Of a stretch of DNA of 10,542 nucleotides, positions 1 to 7,285 are shown one piece after another; within the stretch, counting starts at the first letter, position 1; every line of letters starts with the position of its first letter. The notes below the pieces were generated by a model that did not search any database, was not told where the DNA came from, and saw only the letters and a list, made by a program, of their open reading frames with translations. Source of the stretch: Actinomycetota bacterium (GTDB lineage Bacteria; Actinomycetota; Thermoleophilia; Solirubrobacterales; 70-9); contig VAYK01000125.1 in assembly GCA_005884985.1 (NCBI GenBank), positions 1 through 10,542 of the forward strand, read 5' to 3'. The translations under genes and the position numbers were made by a program.

Positions 1-144
1 CGCGCCCGCGCGGAGCAGCACCTGGCGCTCGATCACAGCGGCGCCCTGGTGTATCTCGCCCCCTCGCGCGTGAATCTCGAGCTCACCATCGAGCGCTTCC
101 CCGACATCCGCTTCCACGAGACGCGCGAGCACGCCTCGGGCTGA
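1..144 (+). CDS. C-terminal end of an unrecognised protein (5' end outside window)
   Basis: An open frame enters from the left edge and gives 47 codons before a TGA at 142-144. It is probably coding: 44 of the 47 codons end in G or C, the pattern of the clear genes in this window. The visible residues include VYLAPSRVNLELTIERFPDI and look like the end of a soluble alpha/beta protein, with no membrane segment and no cysteine. I do not recognise the family and assign no function. It reads in the same direction as the ferritin-like/CDGSH gene that starts 87 bases further on, so the two could be co-transcribed, but nothing else ties them together. Confidence 0.65.
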   Translation, partial: RARAEQHLALDHSGALVYLAPSRVNLELTIERFPDIRFHETREHASG

Positions 145-231
145 GGGCCGCCGGTTCGGGGGATGGCGCTGACAGCCGATTTGTGCGACATAGACGCGCA
201 CCGCACACGCCGCATCGAAACGGGCCGACCC

Positions 232-2235
232 ATGAACGACGTCACCCCGGCACCCGCCCTCACTCAGCGCGAAGTGCTGCTGCACGCGCTCTACGAGGCT
301 TCGGAGCTCGAGCACAATCTCATGTGCACCTACCTGTACGCCGCGGCTAGCCTGAAGGACGGGGAACGGGAGGGGCTTTGCGCAGAGGAGGCCGCGGCCG
401 TGCGCCGCTGGCGCCAGGTGCTGATGGGCGTGGCGATCGAGGAGATGGGCCACCTCGCGGCGGTGTGGAACATCACCTCGGGGCTCGGTGGCGCGCCGCG
501 CATCGGGCGCTCGAATTTCCCGCTCGATCCGGGGCTGCTGCCGGCGAGCGTGGTGGTGAAGCTGGCGCCGTTCAACGCCGACACGCTGCAGCACTTCGTA
601 TTCCTCGAGCGGCCGCGCGGCTCCACCGAGCCGGACGGCGCGGGCTTCGCCTACGAGCGCACCTATGTACGCGGCGGCACCAGCGGGGCGCGGCTCACTC
701 CGATGGGCGTCAACTACGACACCGTCGGCGACTTCTATGAGGCCCTCGGGGAGGGGCTGCGCGCCCTGGTAGCGCACTGCGGCGAGGCGAACGCTTTCGA
801 CGGCGATCGGGCGTTGCAGCTCTCGCCGGAGGAAGTGAATCTGCCCGGTGCCCGGCAGGTCGTGTGCCTGAAGACCGCGCTCGCCGCGTTCGCGGCGATC
901 GTCGAGCAGGGCGAGGGCGCACCGCGCGACTCGATCGGCTCGCACTACCAGAAATTCCTGGGAATCCGCGCCGAGTTGCAGGCGCTGACCGAGCGCAACC
1001 CGGCGTTTGCGCCCGCGTTCCCCGCCGCCACTAATCCAGTCCTGCGCCGTCCGCCGCGCCCCGAGGGGCGCGTATGGCTCGAGAACCCGGACGCGGTGGC
1101 CACCGTGGATCTCGCCAACGCCTGCTACGGGCTGATGCTGCGCCTGCTCGCGTACACCTATGCGGTGCGCGGCCCGAGCGCGGAAAAGTCCCTCGCCGTG
1201 GATCTGGCGATCGGCCTCATGCAGGCGGTCATGCCGCTCGCCGAGCGGGCGGCGCGGCTGCCGGCCGGGCCGTCCAACCCGCAGTGCAACGCCGGCGTCT
1301 CGTTCATCACGCTGCGGGACTCCGCCGCGCTGCCGCCCGGACCGGCCGCGCGGCGGGTGTTCGTCGAGCGCATCAAGCAGCTGGCCGAAGGAGCCGCACC
1401 GCTCGCCGCGGGCGGCGATGCGCGCGCCGTGGCGGCCGCGCGGCAGCTGGCCTCGCTCGCCGCAAGCGCCGGCAAGGGCTTGGATCTCACGCCCGCCGCG
1501 CCCGCCGCGACGGCGGCAGCCCCTCAGCCGGCGGCTGCACCCGCTACGCCGGCGGCTGCACCCGCTACGCCGGCGGCTGCACCGGCCTCCACTGTCAGCG
1601 GCGGCGTGGAGACGGTGCAGGGAGAGTGGCTAGAGCTCGAGTTCGAAGCGAGGCGCTGCATCCATTCGCGCTTCTGCGTCACCGGGGCGCCGCAGGTCTT
1701 TCTCGCCAACGTGAAGGGACCCTGGATCCACCCCGACGCCATGCCGGTCGAGCGGCTGGTCGAAGTGGCGCACGCCTGCCCCTCGGGTGCGATCCGCTAT
1801 CGGCGCAAGGACGGGGCGCCCGAGGAGCCCGTGCCGCCGGTGAATCTGGCCGGCGTGCGCGAGGCGGGCCCTTACGCGTTCCGCGGCCAGCTCGAGATCG
1901 ACGGTGCGCCGGCGGGCTTTCGCGCCACGCTCTGCCGCTGCGGAGCGTCTACAACTAAACCCTTCTGCGACGGCTCGCACTCGAAGATCGGCTTCTCCGC
2001 CACCGGTGAGCCGCCGAGCGGCAAGACCGACATGCTGCTGGCGCGCGACGGGGTGCTGGCGATCGATCCGCAGCCGAACGGTCCGCTGCGAGTGCGCGGC
2101 AACCTCGAGATCATGAGCGGCACGGGACGCGTGGTGGCGCGGGTGACGTCGGCGTACCTGTGCCGCTGCGGCGGCAGCGCCAACAAGCCCTTCTGCGACG
2201 GCACGCACTCGAAGATCGGCTTCAAGTCGACCTGA
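232..2235 (+). CDS. Ferritin-like / 4Fe-4S / dual CDGSH iron-sulfur fusion protein
   Basis: Predicted 667-residue soluble protein. Residues ~10-260 resemble the VioB/iminophenyl-pyruvate dimer synthase type of ferritin-like domain: a first helix with E22, E25, E27 and H28, then E71-x-x-H74, and later IVEQGEG (225-229) with a following HY pair (H238). These acidic and His residues could hold a di-iron site. Residues ~280-415 are helical and unassigned. Residues ~420-455 are a low-complexity Ala/Pro linker. Residues ~468-528 match the divergent 4Fe-4S (Fer4_19) family, with C476, C482 and C516 in CPSGAI. Two CDGSH motifs follow (568-583 and 644-659), each with the C-x-C-x2-S/T-x3-P-x-C-D-G-S/T-H ligands of a 2Fe-2S cluster. 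No signal peptide or membrane segment is visible, so it is probably cytoplasmic. The ATG at 232 is chosen because it lies just before the ferritin-like domain. An in-frame ATG at 163 would add 23 residues, and neither start has a good ribosome site. The substrate is unknown: an oxygenase or oxidase with built-in electron transfer is inference. Confidence 0.9.
   Translation: MNDVTPAPALTQREVLLHALYEASELEHNLMCTYLYAAASLKDGEREGLCAEEAAAVRRWRQVLMGVAIEEMGHLAAVWNITSGLGGAPRIGRSNFPLDPGLLPASVVVKLAPFNADTLQHFVFLERPRGSTEPDGAGFAYERTYVRGGTSGARLTPMGVNYDTVGDFYEALGEGLRALVAHCGEANAFDGDRALQLSPEEVNLPGARQVVCLKTALAAFAAIVEQGEGAPRDSIGSHYQKFLGIRAELQALTERNPAFAPAFPAATNPVLRRPPRPEGRVWLENPDAVATVDLANACYGLMLRLLAYTYAVRGPSAEKSLAVDLAIGLMQAVMPLAERAARLPAGPSNPQCNAGVSFITLRDSAALPPGPAARRVFVERIKQLAEGAAPLAAGGDARAVAAARQLASLAASAGKGLDLTPAAPAATAAAPQPAAAPATPAAAPATPAAAPASTVSGGVETVQGEWLELEFEARRCIHSRFCVTGAPQVFLANVKGPWIHPDAMPVERLVEVAHACPSGAIRYRRKDGAPEEPVPPVNLAGVREAGPYAFRGQLEIDGAPAGFRATLCRCGASTTKPFCDGSHSKIGFSATGEPPSGKTDMLLARDGVLAIDPQPNGPLRVRGNLEIMSGTGRVVARVTSAYLCRCGGSANKPFCDGTHSKIGFKST
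1528..1590 (+). repeat. Three in-frame 21-bp tandem repeats in the interdomain linker
   Basis: Two identical 21-bp units (1528-1548, 1549-1569) are followed by a third that diverges in its last bases (1570-1590). Each encodes seven residues, PAAAPAT, PAAAPAT and PAAAPAS. They sit between the ferritin-like half and the iron-sulfur half of the protein and continue a longer Ala/Pro-rich stretch. The unit length is a multiple of three, so copy-number change would alter linker length without breaking the frame. Confidence 0.9.
1933..1980 (+). other. First CDGSH 2Fe-2S motif
   Basis: Encodes CRCGASTTKPFCDGSH (residues 568-583). The three cysteines and the last histidine are the 3Cys-1His ligand set of NEET-type 2Fe-2S proteins. 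The motif is complete, with no ligand missing. Confidence 0.93.
2161..2208 (+). other. Second CDGSH 2Fe-2S motif
   Basis: Encodes CRCGGSANKPFCDGTH (residues 644-659), eight residues from the C-terminus, again with all four ligands. Both motifs are followed by SKIGF, so the two units probably arose by duplication. Two motifs in one chain recall the monomeric double-CDGSH proteins such as CISD3, rather than the homodimeric mitoNEET. Confidence 0.93.
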
Positions 2236-2243
2236 GCGGCGCT

Positions 2244-5200
2244 TTAGTTCTCGCCCGATCCCTTCCAGAAGACGGTCTTGCGCTTCGGGACGATCGCCGG
2301 CGACACCTGCTGCGAGCAGATGCCGCAGCTCGTGCCGCCCGAGAGCTGCGCCGCGCCGATGACCGCCGTGACCACCTGGCCGCCGACCGGCACCTGCGCA
2401 ATCACGGGCGAGGGCGGCAGGCCGCCCCCGACGAACGGCACGTCGCGCAATCCTCCGCAGGCCTGCCCGGTCGCGGAGATACCGCCCGAGGCGTTGAAGA
2501 GGTTCGCCCAGTAACCGTACGCGGCGCCGAGCACCGTTGCGCAGGTACCCGCGGTCTGGGGGATGGGCCGATTGGTGCTGAAGGCGACCATGCCGGCCGC
2601 AATGATCGCCGAGGTGACCGTTTGCTCGCCCTGACCGTTCTGAATCAGGTTCATGAACCAGCCGCTCATCGTCGAGGTCGGCAGGACGCCCACCGTGCTG
2701 CAGGAGGTGCCGTTCGTGAGGCCGCCCGGTCCAGGATCGCTCGGACTGTAGGTGAAGTCCATCATCTTCGTCGTGTCATCGAGGTTCAACGCGCTGGTCG
2801 AAGCGAGGTTGTCCTTGAACACATAGAAGCGATTGACGACGTTGGCGTAGGGGTACTGGCTCTGCAGGGGGTGCTCGCGGTCTCCCGAGCCGAGGGCGAC
2901 GTAGAGCTGATTTCCGGGCGCTGCGAGCAGCGCCGGAGCGAACAGGAGCTTGCGGCCCGAGCCGTTGGTGTAGGCAATCCGGTTCATCGCCCAACTGGAC
3001 TGGTTGGCGCTGAAATCGAGCCGGTAGACGTTGCCGCCGGTATCGACCGCGTAGGCATGATCGACCACTCCGGGCGTTGTGACCGATATCAGCGCAATGT
3101 CCGCGGCCACGCTGCGCGTGGTCGAGAAGAACGCGAGCTGGGCACCCGTCTGGGCGTTGAGGACGAACACCCCCGCGCCCTTCGGGCTGGTGCATGTCGG
3201 AGTCGAGGTGTTGGCGTCCTCGCACGAATCGTAGCCGGCGCCCACGATGACGACCGGTGAGCTGTAGCCGAGCACGCTCGCGGCCACGGCCGGCGTGGAC
3301 CACGTCTGTCCCATGCTGGTCGCGTTGGCGCCGAGCGCGGGCACGCAGTTGAGGTCGTTGGTGAGGTGCGGGCAGCCGAATTTCCACAACACCGCCGGCG
3401 ACGACACATTGGTGACGTCGAGGGCGTAGAGCATGCGGCCGCCGCGACGCATGGTCGGGTAGATCCACACAGCCGAGGGAACCCGCTGGGCGTTGACCGC
3501 CCCCTCATACAGGCCGGACGTGCCGTCGTAGTAGTAGTTCTTGGAGAGCGGCGTCGGGGTGACGCCCGAGGGCGTCCCCGGGAAGTTGACGATGGGGCTG
3601 ATCTGGTTGCCGTTGGCGTCCGTCATGTTGCTCCACATGAGCCGCTGCAAGCCCGTCGGCGAGGTGAGCGGCGAGGCGACGTAGGCGGTCGGTGCGGGGT
3701 TGTAGAACTCGGGCGGCACGAAGGCCCACAGCTCCCTGCCGGTCGCGCCGTCGACGGCGCGCAGCGTGCCGTCGTTCGAGCCGTAGAACACCCGTGTGCC
3801 GCTCGGGCCGTAGTCAACCGGCAGCGGTCGCGAGTGAATCTCATCACCGTGCAGCGACGGGCGGGACTCAGTGGAGGTTACCCCGTCACTGCCATTGCCG
3901 TTGCCGTTCTCGTCCTGCACGTCCTGGCCGAGGATCCAGTTCACGAGCGCCGGCGGCAGCCCGGTGTTGACGGTGTTGAAGGGCACCAGCGTCGTGCTGC
4001 CGAACACGCCGCCGACCGCGTTGGTCGTCAGCACGTTGCGCTGCGAGGGACTCCAGGTCGGGGAGCTGTTGGTCGTCGGCGGATTGTTGCCCTTGCGGAT
4101 CACTTCAGCCACGCCGCCCTTCTCGACGATGGGTCCGTCGGGCACGTCGCTGTACTTGCCGAGCGTGGAGGTGGGGCACGTGCCCTTGGCGAAAGCGGTC
4201 TCCGCCATGTTGTTCCAATTGCCCTGCGCGTTCTGGCTTGGAGCGAAGTTCCAGTAACCGTTGGGGTAGTGCGCCGTGTCGGTCGAGTCGCTCGTCCAGA
4301 AGCTCTGTGCGCAGGAGCCGAGGAATCCCGTGAGGAGATTCACCGCCGGCTGGCCCTGGGCGTCGCCGAGCTCGATACTGCCAGTGACGTTGATCAGCTG
4401 GAACTGCTTGAGATTCCCCATCCAGCGCGGCTGCATCTTGTTGTCCGGCCGGAACATGGGGATGTACACCTGGTTCTTGTCCTGCGCCCGGTTGGTGGCG
4501 TTGACCGGGAGACTGGCGGAGGCGAACGTGGAATTCACCGCCTGGATCTGGTCGAAGATGGTGACCAGGGCGCTGTAGATCGCCGCCTGCGAGCTCACCT
4601 GGAAGTAGCGCCCGCCCCCCTGGCGTGCCGCGGCCTGGAGCGACGCGGAGTACGAGGCGTTCTGCTGGGCGTTGTACGCATCGAGAATGTACGTCGTGAT
4701 CGAGCCGTTGTTGTTGCCCGAGGGCACCACCGCGCCGCTCTGATAGAAGAAACGCGTCCACTCGTCGGTCCAGGTATCGCCGCTGCCGCTGGGCGCGGCC
4801 GGCAGAGCCGTGAGCGCTGGCAGGACCGAGGGCTCGTACACGTTCTCGTACGGGCCGGTGCTGGCCGAGCCGTTGGCGTTGTTGGCGATGTAGATGATGT
4901 AGCTCGCCGCGCAGGGCTTCCCCGAGCTGATCGGGCTCTGATAGAGGCCGTTCGAGCCGATGGCCCATCCCGAGGCGAGCCCCTGGGCGTAGGCCGTGTA
5001 TCCGCCGCTTCCCATCGGCCCGCCGCCGAGGTTGCCGGCGATGTCGACCCTGGGATTGGCGGCCGCGCCACCCGAGTAGGGAGCGAGTCCCGAGAAGTAC
5101 TTGTAGACCTCGTAGAGCCCGGCGGTCTCGTCCTTGCTGGACATGCCGCTGAGCTTCTCGCCCGCCGAATTGATGTTACTGGCGATCTCCGACAGGATGT

Positions 5201-5606
5201 TCTGCAGGACCGTATTGTTGGCGCTCACCAACATGTTGCGGGCGCCGAAGCGGATGTAACCGCCGCCGCTGCCGTTGCCGCCACTGTTCGAGCTGAGCAT
5301 CGCGAGGCCGACGTTGATGTCCAGTCCCTGCCCGGTGAGGTACTGCAGCACCTGGGCCATCGCCTGGACCTCGGCCTGGCCCTGGGTGGCCGCGTCGGGC
5401 CAATGCTGTGACGCCCTCGACCAGTTAGGGCTGTTGTCGATCAGGATCATGACGTTCGGAGCATCGCCACTGCCGCCCGACTGGCCGGCGAAGATGTCGA
5501 TGTCGTCCGCGATGGCTCGGGGCGAGAGTGCCGCGACGGCGCATAGCGCCAGGGCCATGACGAGGGTGCGTTGGGTGCTCATGAGCTTTACTCGGGCTGA
5601 ATTCAT
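2244..5606 (-). CDS. pilY1: Type IV pilus tip adhesin/assembly factor PilY1
   Basis: Predicted 1120 residues, close to the ~1160 of P. aeruginosa PilY1. A Sec signal peptide ends near AIA-DD (residue ~33). The N-terminal half is von Willebrand A-like, starting with VMILIDNSPNWS (53-63), where the metal site reads D57-x-S59-x-N61 instead of DxSxS. The C-terminal half carries the PilY1 beta-propeller signature: RPSLHGDEIHSRP (582-594), then GSNDGTLRAVDGATGRELWAFVP (split across 609-630). A D/N-rich loop at 565-574 just before it is a likely calcium site. PilY1 is secreted, sits at the pilus tip with the minor pilins, and acts in adhesion, surface sensing and calcium-dependent control of retraction (family knowledge). 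The ATG at 5606 lies 14 bases past the pilX stop. A second in-frame ATG at 5582 also leaves a good signal peptide, and neither has a strong ribosome site. The same frame stays open further upstream inside pilX, but that part is not PilY1-like. Confidence 0.95.
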   Translation of the reverse strand: MNSARVKLMSTQRTLVMALALCAVAALSPRAIADDIDIFAGQSGGSGDAPNVMILIDNSPNWSRASQHWPDAATQGQAEVQAMAQVLQYLTGQGLDINVGLAMLSSNSGGNGSGGGYIRFGARNMLVSANNTVLQNILSEIASNINSAGEKLSGMSSKDETAGLYEVYKYFSGLAPYSGGAAANPRVDIAGNLGGGPMGSGGYTAYAQGLASGWAIGSNGLYQSPISSGKPCAASYIIYIANNANGSASTGPYENVYEPSVLPALTALPAAPSGSGDTWTDEWTRFFYQSGAVVPSGNNNGSITTYILDAYNAQQNASYSASLQAAARQGGGRYFQVSSQAAIYSALVTIFDQIQAVNSTFASASLPVNATNRAQDKNQVYIPMFRPDNKMQPRWMGNLKQFQLINVTGSIELGDAQGQPAVNLLTGFLGSCAQSFWTSDSTDTAHYPNGYWNFAPSQNAQGNWNNMAETAFAKGTCPTSTLGKYSDVPDGPIVEKGGVAEVIRKGNNPPTTNSSPTWSPSQRNVLTTNAVGGVFGSTTLVPFNTVNTGLPPALVNWILGQDVQDENGNGNGSDGVTSTESRPSLHGDEIHSRPLPVDYGPSGTRVFYGSNDGTLRAVDGATGRELWAFVPPEFYNPAPTAYVASPLTSPTGLQRLMWSNMTDANGNQISPIVNFPGTPSGVTPTPLSKNYYYDGTSGLYEGAVNAQRVPSAVWIYPTMRRGGRMLYALDVTNVSSPAVLWKFGCPHLTNDLNCVPALGANATSMGQTWSTPAVAASVLGYSSPVVIVGAGYDSCEDANTSTPTCTSPKGAGVFVLNAQTGAQLAFFSTTRSVAADIALISVTTPGVVDHAYAVDTGGNVYRLDFSANQSSWAMNRIAYTNGSGRKLLFAPALLAAPGNQLYVALGSGDREHPLQSQYPYANVVNRFYVFKDNLASTSALNLDDTTKMMDFTYSPSDPGPGGLTNGTSCSTVGVLPTSTMSGWFMNLIQNGQGEQTVTSAIIAAGMVAFSTNRPIPQTAGTCATVLGAAYGYWANLFNASGGISATGQACGGLRDVPFVGGGLPPSPVIAQVPVGGQVVTAVIGAAQLSGGTSCGICSQQVSPAIVPKRKTVFWKGSGEN
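3882..3914 (-). other. Putative calcium-binding loop of PilY1
   Basis: Encodes DENGNGNGSDG (residues 565-575). Its alternating D/N side chains at loop positions 1, 3, 5, 7 and the D at position 10 resemble the EF-hand-like calcium loop known in P. aeruginosa PilY1, and it lies at the expected place just before the beta-propeller signature. It is richer in Asn and Gly than the classic Asp-rich loop. The NG pairs are encoded by a near-perfect 6-bp repeat. Confidence 0.55.
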
Positions 5607-5620
5607 GTGGATAACTGGCT

Positions 5621-6175
5621 TCACGGGCAGGTGGCGGTCGACGGAACCCGCAGCGCCACCCCCTGGTCGACGACGTAGTTGGCACTGCTCATCTGGTCGG
5701 TGGCGGACGCCTGGATCTCCCAGACGCTGTTCGAGCACATGGAGTTGTTGTTGCTCGCCCCGGCCACCCCGAAGTCCTGCGATGCGCCGACCAGGCAGCC
5801 CTGGTCGTTGGGGTTGTTGAAGTTGAGCTGGGTGACGAGGATGGGCTGAATCGAATCGCAGCTCGGTGTCACCGTGACGATGATGTCGTTCGTGGTATTG
5901 CCGTTGACGCCGGCGCAGGTGGTGTTGGCCATGCCGTTGCAGGGCGCGGGGACCGCATTGGTCGGGGTCAACGTGAACTGGGTGCTGCTGATGACGGTCG
6001 CGACCGCGGCTTGCGCGGCGGCGAACGCCTGATTGCGCTGCTGCATGTTGCCGACGATCTGCAGGTTGCTCTTGCCGAGCGTGAAGGAGCTGATAGCCAG
6101 CATGGTGATCAGGAGCAGCATGATCAGGCTGACGATGAGGGTGGCACCGCGCTGGCGATGCGGGCTGGTGGTCAT
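5621..6175 (-). CDS. pilX: Type IV pilus minor pilin PilX
   Basis: Predicted 184 residues with a 10-residue type III leader, MTTSPHRQRG, cut before ATLIVSLIML. The hydrophobic helix runs to about residue 33 and is followed by GNMQQRNQAFAAAQAA, the hallmark of the PilX N-terminal family. The mature chain has Val where most pilins have Glu5. That is usual for PilX-like subunits and for GspK, and fits a place at the very tip, where no earlier subunit must be neutralised. The head domain has several cysteines and ends in TATCP. The start ATG overlaps the pilW stop as ATGA and has an AGGA ribosome site 7 bases upstream. The stop is 14 bases before pilY1. Role: minor pilin in the tip priming complex, inserted in the inner membrane before assembly. 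Confidence 0.92.
   Translation of the reverse strand: MTTSPHRQRGATLIVSLIMLLLITMLAISSFTLGKSNLQIVGNMQQRNQAFAAAQAAVATVISSTQFTLTPTNAVPAPCNGMANTTCAGVNGNTTNDIIVTVTPSCDSIQPILVTQLNFNNPNDQGCLVGASQDFGVAGASNNNSMCSNSVWEIQASATDQMSSANYVVDQGVALRVPSTATCP
6172..6175 (-). other. ATGA stop-start overlap, pilW/pilX
   Basis: The pilX ATG and the pilW TGA share two bases. This arrangement usually means translational coupling, which would keep the two tip subunits in balance. Confidence 0.85.
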
Positions 6176-7269
6176 GGCGTGTTCCTGCTGGCCGGGTTGT
6201 TGAGCCGGGCGACCGCGTAGTAGACGTGGCGCCGGAATCCATCGTTGAACGGTCCGAACGTGTTGGCGGCGCCGCCCGCAGTCAGACCCAGCGTGTAGGT
6301 CTTGGTGTCGGCGTAGCCCTGCGTCGGAGTGAGGTCGCGCGTCAGGATGTTGATCTTCGCCGCGACGGTGTTGCCCCAGTAGCTCGCACAGGTCGCCGGC
6401 GCGCAGCCGAGGTAGCTGTTCGGGTCGGCGGTGTAGACGGCCGGCGTGCCGGTGGTCGGGGCGCTGGTGTCTAGGCCGTACTCGATCTGCAGGTTCTCGA
6501 CGCCCTCGACGAGCGGCACGATGTTGAAGACACCCGGGCCGAGCTCGGCGCGCTTCAAGGTCGGGATGCCGTCGCCGGGCTGATCGTTGTTGGCGACGAA
6601 GTAGATATGGGTGCGGTACTGATAGAGGGGCGCTACCGTGACGCAGTCCTTCTGGTGCAGGGTGAAACTGGCGACGTTCGAGTCGAGCACGTAGTAGGTG
6701 CCGGCGCTGAATTCCGTCGCGCACCCCGAGGCCTGCAGGTATACATCCCCGGCCACCTGCGGGTCGCAGCCCGCACTGCCTACCGCGCAGGTGCTGGCCC
6801 GCCTCACCACCAGGATGTCGGTGTTGGCGCGCAGGTCGGTGAGGCACACCGGGGCGTTGGCGCCGTTGTCGTAGCCCTGTATGGGGAGAATCAGGGCACT
6901 GGTGAGCGTTGCCACGCCGGTGGCGCAAGCGTTGGGGAGCGCTGCCGGTATCGCAATCTGCGGATTCGGGGCCGAGAACGCGCCCGGATTGAGCGTGGCG
7001 AGGTAGCCGGCATTGCGCAGATCGTCGCTGATCAGCTGCAGCGCGTAGCTGCCATCCTCGGTCTGCTGGTTGGCCCGCTCGATCGCGTGCCGCTGGCGGC
7101 TGTTGCCCGCGAACGCCGAGACCAGAGCGGCGAGGATGATGAGGCTGAGGCTGATCGCCACCATCACCTCGATGATCGTGTAGCCGCCCGAGCGCGAGAG
7201 GGCGCCCGTGGTTACGTCCAGGGGCCGGTGGCGCGTGCTCGACGTACTGTCGGTTGTGCTCAGTAGCAT
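6172..7269 (-). CDS. pilW: Type IV pilus minor pilin PilW
   Basis: Predicted 365 residues. The prepilin site is SRSGG followed by YTIIEVMVAISLSLIILAAL, cut after G29, with E34 as mature Glu5. Past the helix, QTEDGSYALQLISDDLRNAG and the C-terminal block LVEGVENLQIEYGLD are typical of PilW, and GDGIPTLKR in the middle is also a family hallmark. The head has eight cysteines, so several disulfides are possible. The leader is long for this family, and no strong ribosome site precedes the ATG, which lies 7 bases after the pilV stop. An 11-bp duplication covers this junction. PilW works with PilV, PilX and the GspH-like pilin as the GspJ-like part of the tip complex (family knowledge). Confidence 0.93.
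   Translation of the reverse strand: MLLSTTDSTSSTRHRPLDVTTGALSRSGGYTIIEVMVAISLSLIILAALVSAFAGNSRQRHAIERANQQTEDGSYALQLISDDLRNAGYLATLNPGAFSAPNPQIAIPAALPNACATGVATLTSALILPIQGYDNGANAPVCLTDLRANTDILVVRRASTCAVGSAGCDPQVAGDVYLQASGCATEFSAGTYYVLDSNVASFTLHQKDCVTVAPLYQYRTHIYFVANNDQPGDGIPTLKRAELGPGVFNIVPLVEGVENLQIEYGLDTSAPTTGTPAVYTADPNSYLGCAPATCASYWGNTVAAKINILTRDLTPTQGYADTKTYTLGLTAGGAANTFGPFNDGFRRHVYYAVARLNNPASRNTP
6183..6186 (-). promoter_or_regulatory. Ribosome binding site of pilX
   Basis: AGGA, seven bases upstream of the pilX ATG and inside the last codons of pilW. It supports the start that overlaps the pilW stop. Confidence 0.6.
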
Positions 7270-7285
7270 GATGCGCTCAGTAGCA
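7258..7285. repeat. 11-bp direct repeat across the pilV/pilW junction
   Basis: GCTCAGTAGCA on the + strand occurs at 7258-7268 and again at 7275-7285, a 17-base period. On the coding strand one copy contains the last pilV codons and its TGA, and the other contains the first codons of pilW. It looks like a small local duplication. Confidence 0.8.

Noticed and set aside
169..196. Possible sigma-70 promoter (CTGACA and TAGACG) before the CDGSH gene
   Set aside because: Only a partial match to each hexamer in a short gap; not distinguishable from chance.
33..263. 76-codon frame on the - strand over the left-edge gene and the following gap
   Set aside because: It opposes a frame with clear coding bias and shows no recognisable feature.
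2160..3260. 366-codon + strand frame running from the end of the CDGSH gene into the region antisense to pilY1
   Set aside because: Arg-rich, low-information translation overlapping two well-supported genes; no ribosome site or family match.
3366..5411. 681-codon open frame on the + strand, antisense to pilY1
   Set aside because: It is rich in Arg, Gly, Val and Ala with no domain. It exists because pilY1 codons in GC-rich DNA rarely give stops in this antisense frame.
5607..6242. Upstream extension of the pilY1 frame through pilX (start at 6242)
   Set aside because: The added 212 residues are Gln/His/Arg-rich and unlike PilY1. They overlap pilX entirely, and a signal peptide begins only at 5606 or 5582.
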